A stretch of DNA of 64,000 nucleotides, taken from NCBI GenBank assembly GCA_030247855.1, contig JAPDRN010000003.1, forward strand, positions 310,001-374,000, in the 5' to 3' direction. Positions 11,463 to 23,635 of the stretch are shown in pieces; the first letter of the stretch is position 1; every line of letters starts with the position of its first letter. Made by a program: the position numbers and the translations under genes. The notes beneath the pieces were generated by a model. The model ran no database searches and was not told the origin of the DNA. It saw only the letters and a list, made by a program, of their open reading frames with translations. This DNA is from Knufia peltigerae. Taxonomy: Eukaryota > Ascomycota > Eurotiomycetes > Chaetothyriales > Trichomeriaceae.

Positions 11463-14108
11463 ATGTCTTCCAGAGCCTTGCGAAAGCTCCAACGTGAGCA
11501 AGAACTCCAGCGACAAATCGAAGCGGCCAAAAAGGCATACGAAGAGGCCGAGGAATCAGAGGAAGAGGAAGAAGAAGATGCCCTACCCACATCTAACCGT
11601 CCGGCCAATGCATTCGACATGCTAGAGGCTGCCGCGGATAATGAGGACGAGTCAGAAGAAGACATGCCGACATCCCAAGCCGAAGAGGCTGCAGTTCCCA
11701 CAGAATCTCGAAACCCCCCATCCTCTTCCTCAAAGTCCAAAAAGAAGAAAAGGAAAGGTAAAGGCAAGAGCAAGGCCAAGAACAAGAACGTGGAAACCAC
11801 GATACAGCAAGATGAGTCAGGAGACGAGGTCGATCGAGCCCTCAAAGAATTGGCAGTGAAGGACACCCGAGCGGCTACCGCTGTTGAAGATGAAACGTCC
11901 ACCTGGGAAGCGCGGGCGACCAAGTTACTTGCGGTAGACGAAAAGAATCTCAACCCTGTGAATGAAATGAAAAGTCTTTTCGGGAACATTGCTCTCGAGA
12001 CTCCAGAGTCCCGCACCCCACCACGTCAACAGCGGCGTCGTGATCAGAATTTACAAGGCGGAGTTGACTTGGCGACTGCGCTCACAGGGCGTTATTGTGT
12101 GGGAAGCAGAGGCAAAGAGTTGGGCGCGCTTGCACACCGAAGGAATATTTTCGTGCAAGGCAGAGAAGAATGGCCGCTGGCCACAAGCGGTGGCTTGAGC
12201 ATGGAGTACGTCAATGGCTCGAAGACAGATTCGAGCACGACCTCGTTCGAGAAGATCTACAACATCATGCACAATACACTCTACCAAGAGACTCAAGTAC
12301 AATTTCGCTTGGCAGTTGAATCCATGGATCCTCAAAGGATGATAGGCTTGCTCTCCATGTATCCCTACCACATTGCCACCCTACTACAGGTCTCTGAAAT
12401 CGCGAAGCACCAAGGGGACCACGCAGTCTCCGGAGATCTATTGGAGCGAGCTTTGTTCTCCTTCGGGAAGTCAGTACACAGCTCTTTTCCGGCTTCGCTG
12501 AGAACAGGTATTGTACGGGTGCCCTTCGATAAGACTGCCAACCGTGAACTCTACCTAGCAATATGGCGGTATATCAAGAACCTTGAGATGAGAGGTACAT
12601 GGCGAACGGCATTCGAGTGGTCCAAGATTCTTCTTCAACTGAATCCAATTACCGATCCCTATGGAGTAACGCTAATGATCGATCAACTCGCTCTCAGAGG
12701 CCGCCAGCATGCCCAATTGATAGATATATGCTCGGATGATGCTTATGGGCAAGCTTGGGATTTCCTCGCGAATATTCAGATTTCTCTGTCTCTTGCATAT
12801 CTCAGATCAGGGAAAGCGCAGGAGGCAAGAAGACAGTTGGCCGTCGCTATGCACAAGTACCCGTACATCCTGTCGGCATTGGCTTCAGCACTCGACATCT
12901 CGCCTCTTCCCAAATCCTTGTGGGCAAAATTACCATCAACTGATGCCGAGAAGCTTCACACGCAGCTCTATGTCACACGTGCCAAGGACCTATGGAACAC
13001 TCCAGAGACGATAAGTCTGCTCGGTGAAGTAGCAGAGACCCTATCGCACTACAGCGACGCCATAGCTGCAGCGCCGCCTGCGCCAAAACTCGAAATCTCC
13101 ATGGAGGAAGCTCGTCACATCATGCTACTCGAAATACCCTCGCTCATCTCGCTCTTGCCCCGCTCCTTCACCTCCAGACCTACCTCGTCCTACGATGTCT
13201 TACCTCCTCCGTCCTCTGACTCCGATGGCTTCGTCATACGTGCCCCAGCAGCTGCGCAAGCTGGCGATGGCCCAATTCAGGCCATCTTTCACGCTGCTGG
13301 AGTCACTGCTGGTATGACGGGGGGTCTTCTTACACGACTAATGCGCTGGTTCCAAACACCAGCGGATCCCAACGATGTGAACGGCGATTCCGATGGTCAA
13401 GCTGCTCTTCAAGAGTTTCAGGAACTGCTCGGCGATAACATTTCGCCCGAGTTGGTCCAGCAAATGTTACAAGCCGAACTTGGCAGTGACGACGAAGCAC
13501 CAAATGAACGAGTGACTGCCGCAGGTCTCGGTATGGCCGGCGGGTGGGATTATTATCAAGACGCTGATCGTGATAACTCTGAGATCTATGAAGACGACGA
13601 TGGGGATAGTATGCCTGATCTCGAACCCTTATCAGATGATGACGAGCCGAGTCAGGCTGTGTCAGTGTCCCGTAATCCTCGGGCTGCCAGGGTCGAGGAA
13701 GATGAAGACGAGAACGATGGGCAACGTTCTCAACTGAACCATCAACCTGCTAGCGGGGCTGTACTGAGGCATGTAGACTCCGACTCGGAAGGCGAAGACT
13801 TGACGACTCGTTCTGCGAGGCTCCAACCAGCGCCGACGCCGCCCGCTGGATCTTCAGCCACAGTGTCAAGCACAGAGCTACCGGGCCCGACCTCTGATGA
13901 TTCCATCTTGGCCGATCCTCAACGTCTACAACGTTGGCTGATCACCTCCGGTCTGAGCGATCTCCAATCGAGGCCGGAGACCCTGGGTCTATACGTGTCT
14001 CGCCTGAAGACACTCCCCCGCAAAGCACAGCGGGACTGGGTGGTCAGCATGGTGAGACAGAGAGCTGGAGCAGACGTGGAGACAAGACTCAAGGCCGCTC
14101 TTCTCTGA
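11463..14108 (+). CDS. RQC1: RQC1/TCF25-family ribosome quality control subunit
   Basis: Homologue of yeast Rqc1 and human TCF25, which works with the E3 ligase Ltn1/listerin on stalled 60S subunits to promote Lys48-linked ubiquitin chains on nascent peptides. It is a single exon of 881 residues. The N-terminal 150 residues are charged and disordered, with a Glu run and a KKKKRKGKGKSKAK basic tract. The TCF25 domain (PF04910) spans about 230-620, including YPYHIATLLQVSEI, REL(Y/F)LAIWRYI, the WRTAFEWSKILLQLNP helix and the family-typical DPYGVTLMID. The C-terminus is acidic, then ends in a helical LKTLPRKAQRDWVVSMVRQ segment. Yeast Rqc1 is about 720 residues; the excess here is disordered sequence. 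Confidence 0.92.
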   Translation: MSSRALRKLQREQELQRQIEAAKKAYEEAEESEEEEEEDALPTSNRPANAFDMLEAAADNEDESEEDMPTSQAEEAAVPTESRNPPSSSSKSKKKKRKGKGKSKAKNKNVETTIQQDESGDEVDRALKELAVKDTRAATAVEDETSTWEARATKLLAVDEKNLNPVNEMKSLFGNIALETPESRTPPRQQRRRDQNLQGGVDLATALTGRYCVGSRGKELGALAHRRNIFVQGREEWPLATSGGLSMEYVNGSKTDSSTTSFEKIYNIMHNTLYQETQVQFRLAVESMDPQRMIGLLSMYPYHIATLLQVSEIAKHQGDHAVSGDLLERALFSFGKSVHSSFPASLRTGIVRVPFDKTANRELYLAIWRYIKNLEMRGTWRTAFEWSKILLQLNPITDPYGVTLMIDQLALRGRQHAQLIDICSDDAYGQAWDFLANIQISLSLAYLRSGKAQEARRQLAVAMHKYPYILSALASALDISPLPKSLWAKLPSTDAEKLHTQLYVTRAKDLWNTPETISLLGEVAETLSHYSDAIAAAPPAPKLEISMEEARHIMLLEIPSLISLLPRSFTSRPTSSYDVLPPPSSDSDGFVIRAPAAAQAGDGPIQAIFHAAGVTAGMTGGLLTRLMRWFQTPADPNDVNGDSDGQAALQEFQELLGDNISPELVQQMLQAELGSDDEAPNERVTAAGLGMAGGWDYYQDADRDNSEIYEDDDGDSMPDLEPLSDDDEPSQAVSVSRNPRAARVEEDEDENDGQRSQLNHQPASGAVLRHVDSDSEGEDLTTRSARLQPAPTPPAGSSATVSSTELPGPTSDDSILADPQRLQRWLITSGLSDLQSRPETLGLYVSRLKTLPRKAQRDWVVSMVRQRAGADVETRLKAALL

Positions 14109-15507
14109 TGTTTTGTCACGGACCGAAATGAGATTGGCTGGGAATATTCACATGACCAAGACCAAGCGCTCATACCTTCAATACCTTCGAGGGAAAAAAA
14201 AAGAGAGTTTGGGAATCACGACGCAACGAGTTGTCAGGACAGGGAGAATTGATCCAGGGTTCCTAATTGAATCTGCAACCGAGATAGGAAAATCCAGCAT
14301 TGACAAAGGTCACGACTGATGGGGCCGGAAAATGAGGATTCCAATGAGGTGATTCCTCTCTACCTGTCCCGAATGAGTGTTTCCTGCAACTTGGCGAATT
14401 CCAGTTCAAGGAATCTCTCCGAGTCTGTATGATGGCGCCTCGTGCCAGTGCCTTGATAGCATCTAGCCACAGACTTGAATACAACCTCGCAATTCCTCCT
14501 GAACATTTCCGCCTTTGGAGTGTGGAATAAGTAGTGGCGCTCTAAAGTTCTTACTCGCTCATGCTTTTTAGGACGGCGGTGGCAATTAGGGGATCACTTT
14601 TTTGGGTTGGATCAATTTCCATTTTCTGATGACGAGTGCTCTCGAGGGTAATGAAAGCTAGCTAATTGACAAAAAAAAATAGATAGAAGTCCACAAAAGG
14701 GCTGGATTTCCATTTCTTGCAGCGTAGAAGGGTACGTGCGCACCATGCACGCACCCAAATCGCTGAATCTTGCCTTGTTCAACTCTCTCTCCCTCCTTGT
14801 CACCTCGAGTGACGCTTATGTCATCATTTTTTCTGCGGCACTCCCTGACCGACCGTCCAATCGTCCGGAGCCCTGTGGTGTATCTCATACAGGCGTCAAA
14901 AAATGGTGTCGCAAAAAGGAAGGGGAGCCAAGTTTGTGAGGGGTGAGCAACAGGTTGTTGAAGACCGATGCCATTTTGTGAACTTTTAGCTCGTGCCAGC
15001 TGGTGCCAGCCGAAGTTCCTTTTCGTCTCCACGTTGAAGTAGAGACCGGAGTACAGGATCGAGGAAAAGCAACAGCAAGCTTGTTTAAGCTGCGAACCGT
15101 AAACCGAGATGGGGAGATCTCGACTCAGTCGTTGATATGAGCCGGGCGAAGAAGCTGTTTCGTGGAGTTTCTTTGTTGGTTTTCGACTTTTTTTCTTGTT
15201 TTCTTATTTTGTGCATGTGCTGGGATCAACACATGTATCAGTATTATGTAGAAAGACTCTGCAGAGTACCAAAAACTTACCATTTGAGAAGATCATTGTC
15301 GAATGGTTAACCTGAAAAAGGGGGTTGAAACTCTTGGTGGTCATACAAGGGGGCAGCAAAAGGTCGAAATGTTTTGTGTTCTCGTAGAAGAGACTGGATG
15401 GCCTTGAGAACGTGTCTCTTCTTGAAAGGTCTCCAGCGCCTTAGTGATGATAATGCGAGCAGTGCTGTGATGTGCCTCAAAGCTCACCCGATTGCTGGGT
15501 GTCTGAC
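14109..15507. other. Intergenic between convergent genes
   Basis: 1.4 kb with no recognisable coding content. It includes T-rich tracts (around 15178-15210) and scattered ORFs under 125 codons that show no domain. Confidence 0.6.
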
Positions 15508-17900
15508 TCACAGTTCCTCGTCGTCACTCTCGCCATCGAAAGCGGAGGCAGAGGTCGATGGTTCTTTCTGAACGAGGTCAGCCAGAAGGAGCGCATATCC
15601 CGGGCCTGGAGCAGCAAAGTAACGTTTCGGAGCGGAGTACGAAGCTGCTGGTGCAGTTACAGACATGGATGATTTTGCAGCATGTTTAGCGGGAGCTTTG
15701 AACGCATTTTGGTCACCAATGACATTAGTGGCTTCCTTTTCACCGGCAGACGATGCTGATTCTGACTCGACGCGCGCTAGCACTGCTTCGAATGGGTTAA
15801 GCTTAGGCTTCTTTCCCAAGTGACCTCCATTCGTAGACTTTGATTGCAGAACCGGCTGCTTGACTTGGCTGCTTGCATCAACAGATTCAGAATCAACTAG
15901 ATCAATTTGAGAAATGTCCTTGCTCAATTGATGTGACTCATAAACCTCTCCAGGAGGTGCAGCCCATTTCGACACAATCGCATGCTTTGTAGCTTTGGCC
16001 TTAGCAGATGCTTTAGCAGTCCCTTGCGTAATCAACGCAGCCAAAGGCGAGTTTACAGCGACAACCAGTGCTTCGTCCAATGTCAGTGGCAGACGTTGGG
16101 GAACTTGAGATGGTTCAGGAACAACGGCATGTGGAACCACTGGATCTGACGTCTTTTCAGGAGCAGTACCTCGTGACTCAAAAGGGTTGATAGGTTTGGT
16201 AGGAACCTCTACAGTTGCTTTGGCAGGCTCATTCGTGGAGAGCGCCAATGGCGGAATTTGCACTTCAGGCTTGATCGGCGGAGCTTCTTTGTGAGAAACA
16301 GGCGAAAGAGGGTCCTCGCGAATAGTGATTGCACGTTTTTCGATGCTCTGTTTGAAGGCCAAAAGTCTGGACTCTGGGATGTATCGTACTCCGTCGATCA
16401 CAACGACCTCTTTCTCCTTGCTCTTGTCAGCGACAAGGACACTGCCACCCATGTCTTCAAGAATAGGCGAGTCCAATAAGCTCCCATTTTGCGAGGATAG
16501 GCCTGTAGGTAGCGGGCTTGGAGGGAGACTGGGTTTCGTCGAGGTTATCTTTTCAAAGCCGGGGCCTTGAATACCTAGACCAACAAGGGGAGTGCCAAAT
16601 TGAGAGCCATTGGCATCTTTGACCAGTCGCTCACTCTCGGCGGCGGGTGAGAAACCAGAAAGTACTGCAGAGCTAGGTGCACCGTCTGTATGGGTGGAGA
16701 CCTGTGTGTTTGCAAGTGCTGCGTCGGCAGAGAAGGAAAATTCTGTTACAGGGACCTTGCGGATTGCGGATTCATTATGAGCGGACTGAGTGACTATGCC
16801 GCCGCCTTCTTGCCGAGGATCTGCCTGGGTTTCCAATACAGGAGCAGCAGCAGTATTTGAAAGACTAGTTCCAGCTGGGGATTCCTGCATCTTCGACTGT
16901 GGCCTCGAAGCCAACATGTTTGTGGCACTTGACATGAATGTCGATGCATCGACTAAAGGCACGCATTGTCTAGATCTCAGACGCGGAGATGGTAGCACGG
17001 CTGACTTAGGCGGCCGGAGCTGATCAATGGTTGTGCCAGCTTGGAAAGTAGTTGCAATGGCAGTAAAGGGAGGCTGCGGCGTGGGTATCTTCCCGAAAGA
17101 TATGGGTTGAGCTGGTGCTGACAGGAAAGGAGACCCTTCGAGAGCTGAGGGAGGCCATGGACGCCCCTGAAGAGGAGTTGGACGAGGTTTCTTCTTGAAA
17201 GCCGACATCTCTGAGATAGATTTCTTCGCGGGTCCCTTGGGTATGGCTCTGGAGACAGGGTTAGCAGATATGTAGAGATTGAGAGTTATATTGACATACT
17301 GTTCAACTGAAATTGTTCTCTTACCAGCCGTTATACTCAAATCACCCTTGGGATGTTTGCTGCCTCGGTCATGATACGTGTCTGCCAGGGTTAATGCGTG
17401 ACCTGCTTGCCGACTCGTTTCTGCAAGAGACTCGGCGAGAGCCCGTCGATGAGTATTGCCCGTTCCAAGTTGACGGTCACCGGACGCAGTGTTTCGCGCC
17501 TCCTCTGTATTCCCCCATTCTAGATTGTGTCAGAAACAGAAAACTCGGGGAGAAACTTGTAGATGTCGTACTGAGCCATTGGGATGTCTGCACTTTGTTC
17601 TCTACAGCAAGCTTTCTCTCCTCGCTGCCTTCCTCATCACACAAGCGGACAAGATCGAAGTTCTGTTGAATAGGACGACGATAGTCGCTGGTTTTGATGT
17701 GGTCGGCCGTGGCTAGACCAAGATCTGCCTGTGAAATATATCAGCATCGACCACTCGGTCGCGTATAGGGCTCTCCTCACTTTCATGATCTGTGATTTTT
17801 CATACTCTTTGCGCGTGTTGGGCGACATATCGGATGAGGCAGGGCCATCCTCTGATTCCTCGTCTTGAACCTTTACCTTACGGCGGTTCTTTCGCCCCAT
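15508..17900 (-). CDS. Unrecognised, mostly disordered protein (3-4 exons)
   Basis: Function not recognised. Exons 17781-17900, 17572-17728 and 15508-17519 join in frame across two 52-nt introns (the second with a CTGAC branch site) to 762 residues. The N-terminus (MGRKNRRKVKV) is basic. Residues about 41-92 (ADLGLATADHIKTSDYRR onward) are the only part that looks folded. The rest is Pro/Ser/Ala-rich, with short conserved-looking runs such as KEVVVIDGVRYIPESRL. It ends in an acidic DGESDDEEL tail. The third exon holds a further possible intron (17211-17324, 114 nt) starting GTAAGAG and ending TCTCAG. It is in frame, and removal would give 724 residues. The long single ORF usually seen here misses the first two exons. 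Confidence 0.72.
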
Positions 17901-19826
17901 GTTCGCAACTTTGCTTGACGAAGTAGTAGGAAGAACTATCTGTCGGAGGTAGTGATCGCGTGGAGTGATAGGAACGTTACAAGACTTCTGACTGTTAGGT
18001 GACCGCGCCGGACTTTCTCGAGCTCAAACAAACCGAAAACAGTCCTCAAGCCGCGTATCTGAAACTCGAGACCCTTAGAGTAGAGCCTGAGGGAAGTCTT
18101 GCCACACAATTTAAATGGTAAGACACCGCGATTGAGGGAAGTGCATATGAAGAAAAGGCGGTGGAGAGAAGACAGGTATGAAATTTTGAGAGATGTGAGA
18201 CTCAACTTTTCAGATCCAGCTAACAAGAACAAACAATAAACACTCTTGGCAAACCATCTCTTGCTTGCGTCGCTGAGTCGTCGAGATAGATACAACGAGG
18301 GGAAGAAGATTGGGTTGCAGCGAGGGGTGCTCTCAGGTACTGCAGAGTGAGAGAAACCACAAGCGCATTAAAGGATCAGAAATCACAGGCTGAGTGACAT
18401 TCACATCAAAAGAATTATCGACAGAGCGACAAGACAGAAAGGGAAAGACTGTAGGGAAAAAGGTGAAGGTTGAAGAGCAGACAAAGAAGGACCAACTTTG
18501 CATAGGGAGTCCAAGCATGTTTCAACCAAAAGCCTTACGCTTCGAGATAGCCTTCGTGCCCATGTACATTTCATCCGCCATCTACCATCTCCGTCCATTC
18601 CATTCAAAAATTCACAGGCCAGAAGCAACAGAAGAAGGGAGGAGCGACACAATAGAGAAAACATTGCGGAGATAGCACGTCCCATGAATACCTCTTGCTC
18701 GTGGACATGGCCTTGTTGGCTGCCTTGAGGCCCAACACCTGGAAATAAACAATTCCAAACAAATTCAAGAAGAGGCGATTTGCAGTGTACCAAACATTCC
18801 TCGCAACCAGCTACTGCTTCTTGGAAACCAAGAGCATCGAGTACAGCAGGGGTACACCAAAGTTATCTGTGGATGCAACAGCTACAGTGAACAAGCATGA
18901 AGAGGCAGACGATGTGAGGAATCTCAAGGTATCCAAGACCACCTAGCTATGAGCATGTCAAAGCATCGTCATTTGGTGTGCCGCCTCTGCTAGATGGCAT
19001 CAGATCCGCGAAAAGGGATGAAATGATGTTGAGGAAAAGCTGATATCGGAATTGTCAAATCCGGATGGATCCTTACAATGTTAGCGCCGGCGGACGAGCC
19101 ACGGTGGATTCTCAGCTTCTCCCTATCGGCCAATTTTAGAAGTCATCAGCCTCAAAACTACTGACTCACAGGAACAGGGCGAGATACGAGATACGTTGGT
19201 GCTATACGGATACCTTGCAATCGTCAAAGGCCACCTGGTAAAACCATCTGCCGATCCCAAACACAGAGGAGACAACTGCGACTGATGATACTCGGTGCGT
19301 ACGGAGTATCATGCTCACCAATTGCTTCTCCGCATTTTAGCCAAAGTACTGCAGGATCAGGAGATGCGGTGCGTGATGATCCTGCGGTCGATACACCGCC
19401 AGAATGGAATGGACGAATCAAACAGGTATGGGCAGGGATGGATGGCTGCGCGGAAGCAGTTTTGGCGTTGCCCCAACTCAGTCCCTATAGAGTAGCGTCC
19501 CTACGGAGTGTTAGGCGAGCAATGGCGCGGGGACCGAAGCTTGTGGCTTACGAGCATCCTCAACAATTGAACGCCGACAGGTCAAGATAAAGGATCAATA
19601 GCACACATTCCTCTCCTCCGTCCTACACTCCGACCTCTTCCGTACTCCTCTCCTTTCGCTACACCATCACCGCCATATTTAGGAAAGCTACAGTTCCTCA
19701 AATCTGATCATCAATTCATCACCTCTTATGAACCCACCGCAAGACTACATAGACCATACCATCTACCACTCCATCCATTAGTCACACGATCTCAACTTCC
19801 CAACTACACACAAACATCCGTCCATC
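17901..19826. other. Intergenic: divergent spacer upstream of the orphan gene and the Aim34-like gene
   Basis: 1.9 kb without a supported gene. It contains an exact TACGGAGTA at 19300-19308 and a near copy at about 19502. A pyrimidine-rich stretch (about 19603-19680) just upstream of the Aim34-like start looks like a fungal promoter CT tract. Confidence 0.55.
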
Positions 19827-20699
19827 ATGGCTGCTCCTCGTGCGTCTTCCTTCAAAGCGCTTCGCAACCTTCAACGATCCTCTGGGTCGACTCCGGCCAA
19901 ACGGGGACTCCACATAACCGGAGTTCACGCCCATCCACGACCCATTGATCCTACTCACAAGACCACCTATATGCCGTGGAATCTACAAGACCTTCGTCAA
20001 GAATGCCAAAAACGCACCCTCTCGGCCTCTGGAACCAAACACGAGCTCATTGATCGCCTGGCTGGTCATGACAGCTTGCAGGCACGGGCCTTCTCCATGG
20101 CAATGAGGCGCATTGCTGTTGAACAAACCAAGAAGCCGGTATCTGGGTAAGTTGTATTTCTGCAATCGATATGCATTCACTGATTAAGAAGCAGTCCTTC
20201 CGAAACCGGCGGTCAGCGACACTTCAATACATCGCGAGAATCCAAAGCTGTGCATGATTCGTCAACCATTGACTTCGCCTACCTACCCAGACTCTTCGAA
20301 CAGCAATATGGTCCCCAGCCACCGGAGATCCGAGTTCCCATTCTGCCAGACATCAGCTCACAAGAGGCGGAAGCGGTCCTGGAGAGATACCCCGAGCTCG
20401 ATGCAGCTGCAGGAGGTTATCAAGACACGCAGGGTGCAGAAACGATCATGAAGCCTCAGATATCTGCGGTTGGCGATGCCCTAGGCACACCGGCCAGTGC
20501 GATGAGCGACTTACATGATGGTCATCATGATAAAGAAATGTCGGTCGACATGCTCACAGCGTTCACCGAAAAGGCGGGCAACAGCGCCCAACAATTTGCC
20601 AATATGGTCAAAGACAAAGACGAGCAGACCATCCGCAAGGTTTGGTCCGGTTTTCTTGATGATCTGTTGGGTGGCCCACAGAAAGGTGCCAGAGCATGA
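19827..20699 (+). CDS. SAP-domain mitochondrial protein, AIM34-like
   Basis: Small fungal protein with one SAP (helix-extension-helix) motif near residues 51-78 (WNLQDLRQECQKRTLSASG then TKHELIDRL). It follows an Arg/Ser-rich N-terminus with GLHITG that resembles a mitochondrial presequence. Yeast Aim34 has this same layout; its molecular role is poorly defined and SAP motifs usually bind DNA or RNA. Exons 19827-20146 and 20195-20699 join across a 48-nt intron (GTAAGT to CAG) to 274 residues. The C-terminal half, including a HDGHHDKEMSVDMLTAF stretch, is probably helical but not recognisable. Family assignment rests on layout and length, so the gene symbol is left blank. Confidence 0.78.
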
Positions 20700-21801
20700 G
20701 CTGTGCGGTGTCGCATGATTTCGTGGACGCCGACGCTTCGACGATTATGACTGCCTGCAGAACGCGTTGTCTTTCCCTTAATAATACGAAGTCCTTTTGG
20801 AGGCTGGGAGATGAGACAGACCCTCGCTGACTTGGACATTATTCTTCTGTGCACTGCGCACTTGTCGCTCCCTGATATGTTTTGCTTAGAACGATCTTCC
20901 ATTTCATGGTTGCTCTGCTTCCCTTCCAGACTTGACGCGTCCGTAGTGTCTTTGGCAGTCTCCACATTATGTCTCATCGGCTTAGCTGCACGAGGAGGCA
21001 GTGCATACAGACTATGTACGGAGCACATGCAACCTTCAACGGAGCCCCTGAACAAGTAACTTATCATTTTGGTGTCGAGAAGCACTCTTGGCCTGGGCTC
21101 AAATAATCCGGGGGGTAGCACCATCCGGAGGGGCTTGAACATATTGAGGATGATCATCTGGAGGTGCATCTGTATCTGAGAGCTGCACAGTCAGTGTTTG
21201 CCTGGATTCCCTGCTCGCTACGAAGGGCATTTCGCTCTATTCCCAGATGAGGCAACGCCCCAAGATTACTTGGTTAGCGAGAGGCTGGGTGGGAGGATCC
21301 GCCATCTGTCATTGGTTTCAAAGCCCACATTCCCAGGGACGAATGCAAGTGATCGTCAGGTACCATTCTTTCTGACCCCTGGGTGTTAAGACCCGCACAG
21401 ACACAGCACAGATGCCTCGGAGGAACTTGGCATGGCAAAGGCTGGCGCTCGATGCGAAATGGATGTCCTGGAAGGCCGGGCTGTCAACTGCGGTCCCTAC
21501 ATTCAAGACATGCGTGTTGTTCCTCGTCTGAGTCTACAACCTCTACCCCTCTGCTCCCTCACATCCTCACTGCTTCGCCAACTGGTCTAGATACGTTGAC
21601 GTGAGATCTCTTGATTGAGCATTTCTCATCTTTCTTTCTGTTTACAAGCACCGACTATCTTGCGACAGAATCACTCATTTGGCTGGCCACAAAACGAGAA
21701 ATATCCCTAATTAATGCAACCACAGCAATAAATTGGACTGGCTCCTCGAACGAAGAAAAAAAGATCGCGACATCCTCAATCCTATGAGTTAATAAAAGAA
21801 A
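20700..21801. other. Intergenic: Aim34-like 3' flank and aspartic protease promoter
   Basis: No supported gene. A 214-codon minus-strand ORF (20525-21169) overlaps the preceding gene's 3' end and has no domain. A degenerate TACGGAGCA occurs at about 21015. Confidence 0.55.
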
Positions 21802-23341
21802 ATGCTCCTTTATACAACATGGCTTCCACGGCTGCTACTACTACCTTGCGTGTTCGCATTCTATCCATATCATGACGACCATGGAGGCAAGTCTCGGCGT
21901 TTCATTCCATTCAAGCCCGAGTCTCGCCCATCAGAGGGCTCAGGAGGCGTTACAGTCGACATACAGAAGATCAGAGTAGGTCGACTGGTAATTTCCATGT
22001 GAGGGGCGATGCTAAAGTGTTGAACAGACGAAGAGGAAGAACGACTTCACGCTAGTTTCCTCGAATAAACCTTCTATTCCCAACGCCATGGCCATTGACT
22101 CGGACGGTTCGGACTTTACCTATATTTCTATTTTGAAATTTGGATCTTCGGGACAGGATATGTACATGTTGATCGATAGTGGTTCAGCAAATACCTGGGT
22201 TATGGGTTCGGATTGCAACTCGAAGGCTTGCCAGATTCACAACACTTTTGGCAGTGATGATTCGACGTCCCTGCAGAAATCTTCACAAACATGGAGCCTA
22301 GCCTATGGTACGGGCGAAGTCAAGGGGGTCGTAGCAAATGACACTGTTAGCCTCGCCAACTATACTCTTCATATGGGGTTTGGGTTGGCTTCGACTGCTT
22401 CGGACGACTTCAACAATTACCCTATGGATGGTATCCTAGGTCTAGGTCGTCCCAGCTCGGACGCCTTGGGCACACCTACCATCATGGAAGTACTGGATCA
22501 ACAGGGAAATCTTTCCAAGAACATAATCGGCGTGCATCTCCAGCGAGCTTCAGACGGCACAAAGGATGGACAGATAACATTCGGAGGCATCGACTCGTCC
22601 AAGTTCAGTGGTAAGCTAGGCTACACCAAAGTTGCAAACGATGCATCTTGGGAGATTCCTGCAGACGACGCCGGAGTCGATGGCAAGGCTGTTGGCTTCA
22701 CAGGCAAGAGTGCCATCCTCGATACGGGCACCTCGTACATATTGATGCCACCGTCCGATGCCCAGAAATTGCACTCGTTGATTCCTGGCAGCACTCAGAA
22801 CGGCGAAATCTTCGTTGTGCCATGTTCCAGCAACGTCAACCTTTACTTCACCTTTTCCGGTGTTCGTTACGCTGTTTCCCCAAAGGATTACGTGGGACAG
22901 GACCTTGGAAATGGGTGTCAAAGTAAAGTCATCGGGCACCAGGCGTTCGGACCCGACGAATGGATTTTGGGTGACGTCTTTCTCAAGAACGTCTACACGG
23001 TTTTCGACTTTGATAACAACCAGATTGGACTGGGTGCTCAGTCAAGTGCCAACTCAAGTTCTACTGGAAGTTCGACATCCACGAAATCCTCTTCGTCAAC
23101 CAAAACCGCGTCGTCGTCACATACATCTTCTGCAAAGTCATCAAAGACTACGGCAGCGTCGGCTAGTGGCCGCGGCTCCTCATCGTCGTCTGCAACCCCT
23201 GCAACCTCATCTGGACCAGGCGACAGCAGTCCTTTTGGAAGTTCAGACAGTAGTGATGCTTCATCGGCATCGCGGACGGGCGTGAGCGTCATGTCTAGCG
23301 CCTTTCTTGCATTGATCATCGGATGGACATTGGTATTTTAA
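21802..23341 (+). CDS. GPI-anchored aspartic protease (yapsin/CtsD type)
   Basis: Secreted pepsin-family (A1) endopeptidase expected at the cell surface or wall. Exons 21802-21975 and 22028-23341 join across a 52-nt intron to 495 residues; a donor 15 nt later (GTAATT) would also stay in frame. The first exon supplies the signal peptide (leucine-rich, residues 1-20) and propeptide. Catalytic motifs are LIDSGSANTW (Ser replaces the usual Thr of DTGS, a common fungal variant) and ILDTGTSYIL; the flap tyrosine is in SLAYGTG. WILGDVFLKNVYTVFD marks the C-terminal lobe. After the fold comes an approximately 90-residue Ser/Thr-rich stalk and a hydrophobic end (SAFLALIIGWTLVF), a typical GPI signal. 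Two cysteine pairs are visible. Confidence 0.93.
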
Positions 23342-23635
23342 TACTCGACGATAAGAGTATATGAGCGAAATTTGTCCCAGTCATAGCGTATATACATGCA
23401 TTCATCGTAATACACAAAATGAAAAGAAGAGGTTCTATATTCAACACAACATCTGTCTAAGGGCATGTTTCGTGGTGTAACTCCAAGATAAGAAGAGGCT
23501 CTGTTCGGACTCGGGCAGTCAATGACCGAACCTCCGCTCGGCACGTGCACCGATCTTTCAATGTGAACACCTTCCAAACCAAAAGTTGCTCAACCTTAGT
23601 CGAATACACATAGACGATATGCAACTCCATACGCG

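Noticed and set aside
20525..21169. 214-codon minus-strand ORF
   Set aside because: Overlaps the Aim34-like 3' end; no recognisable domain and no splice partners.
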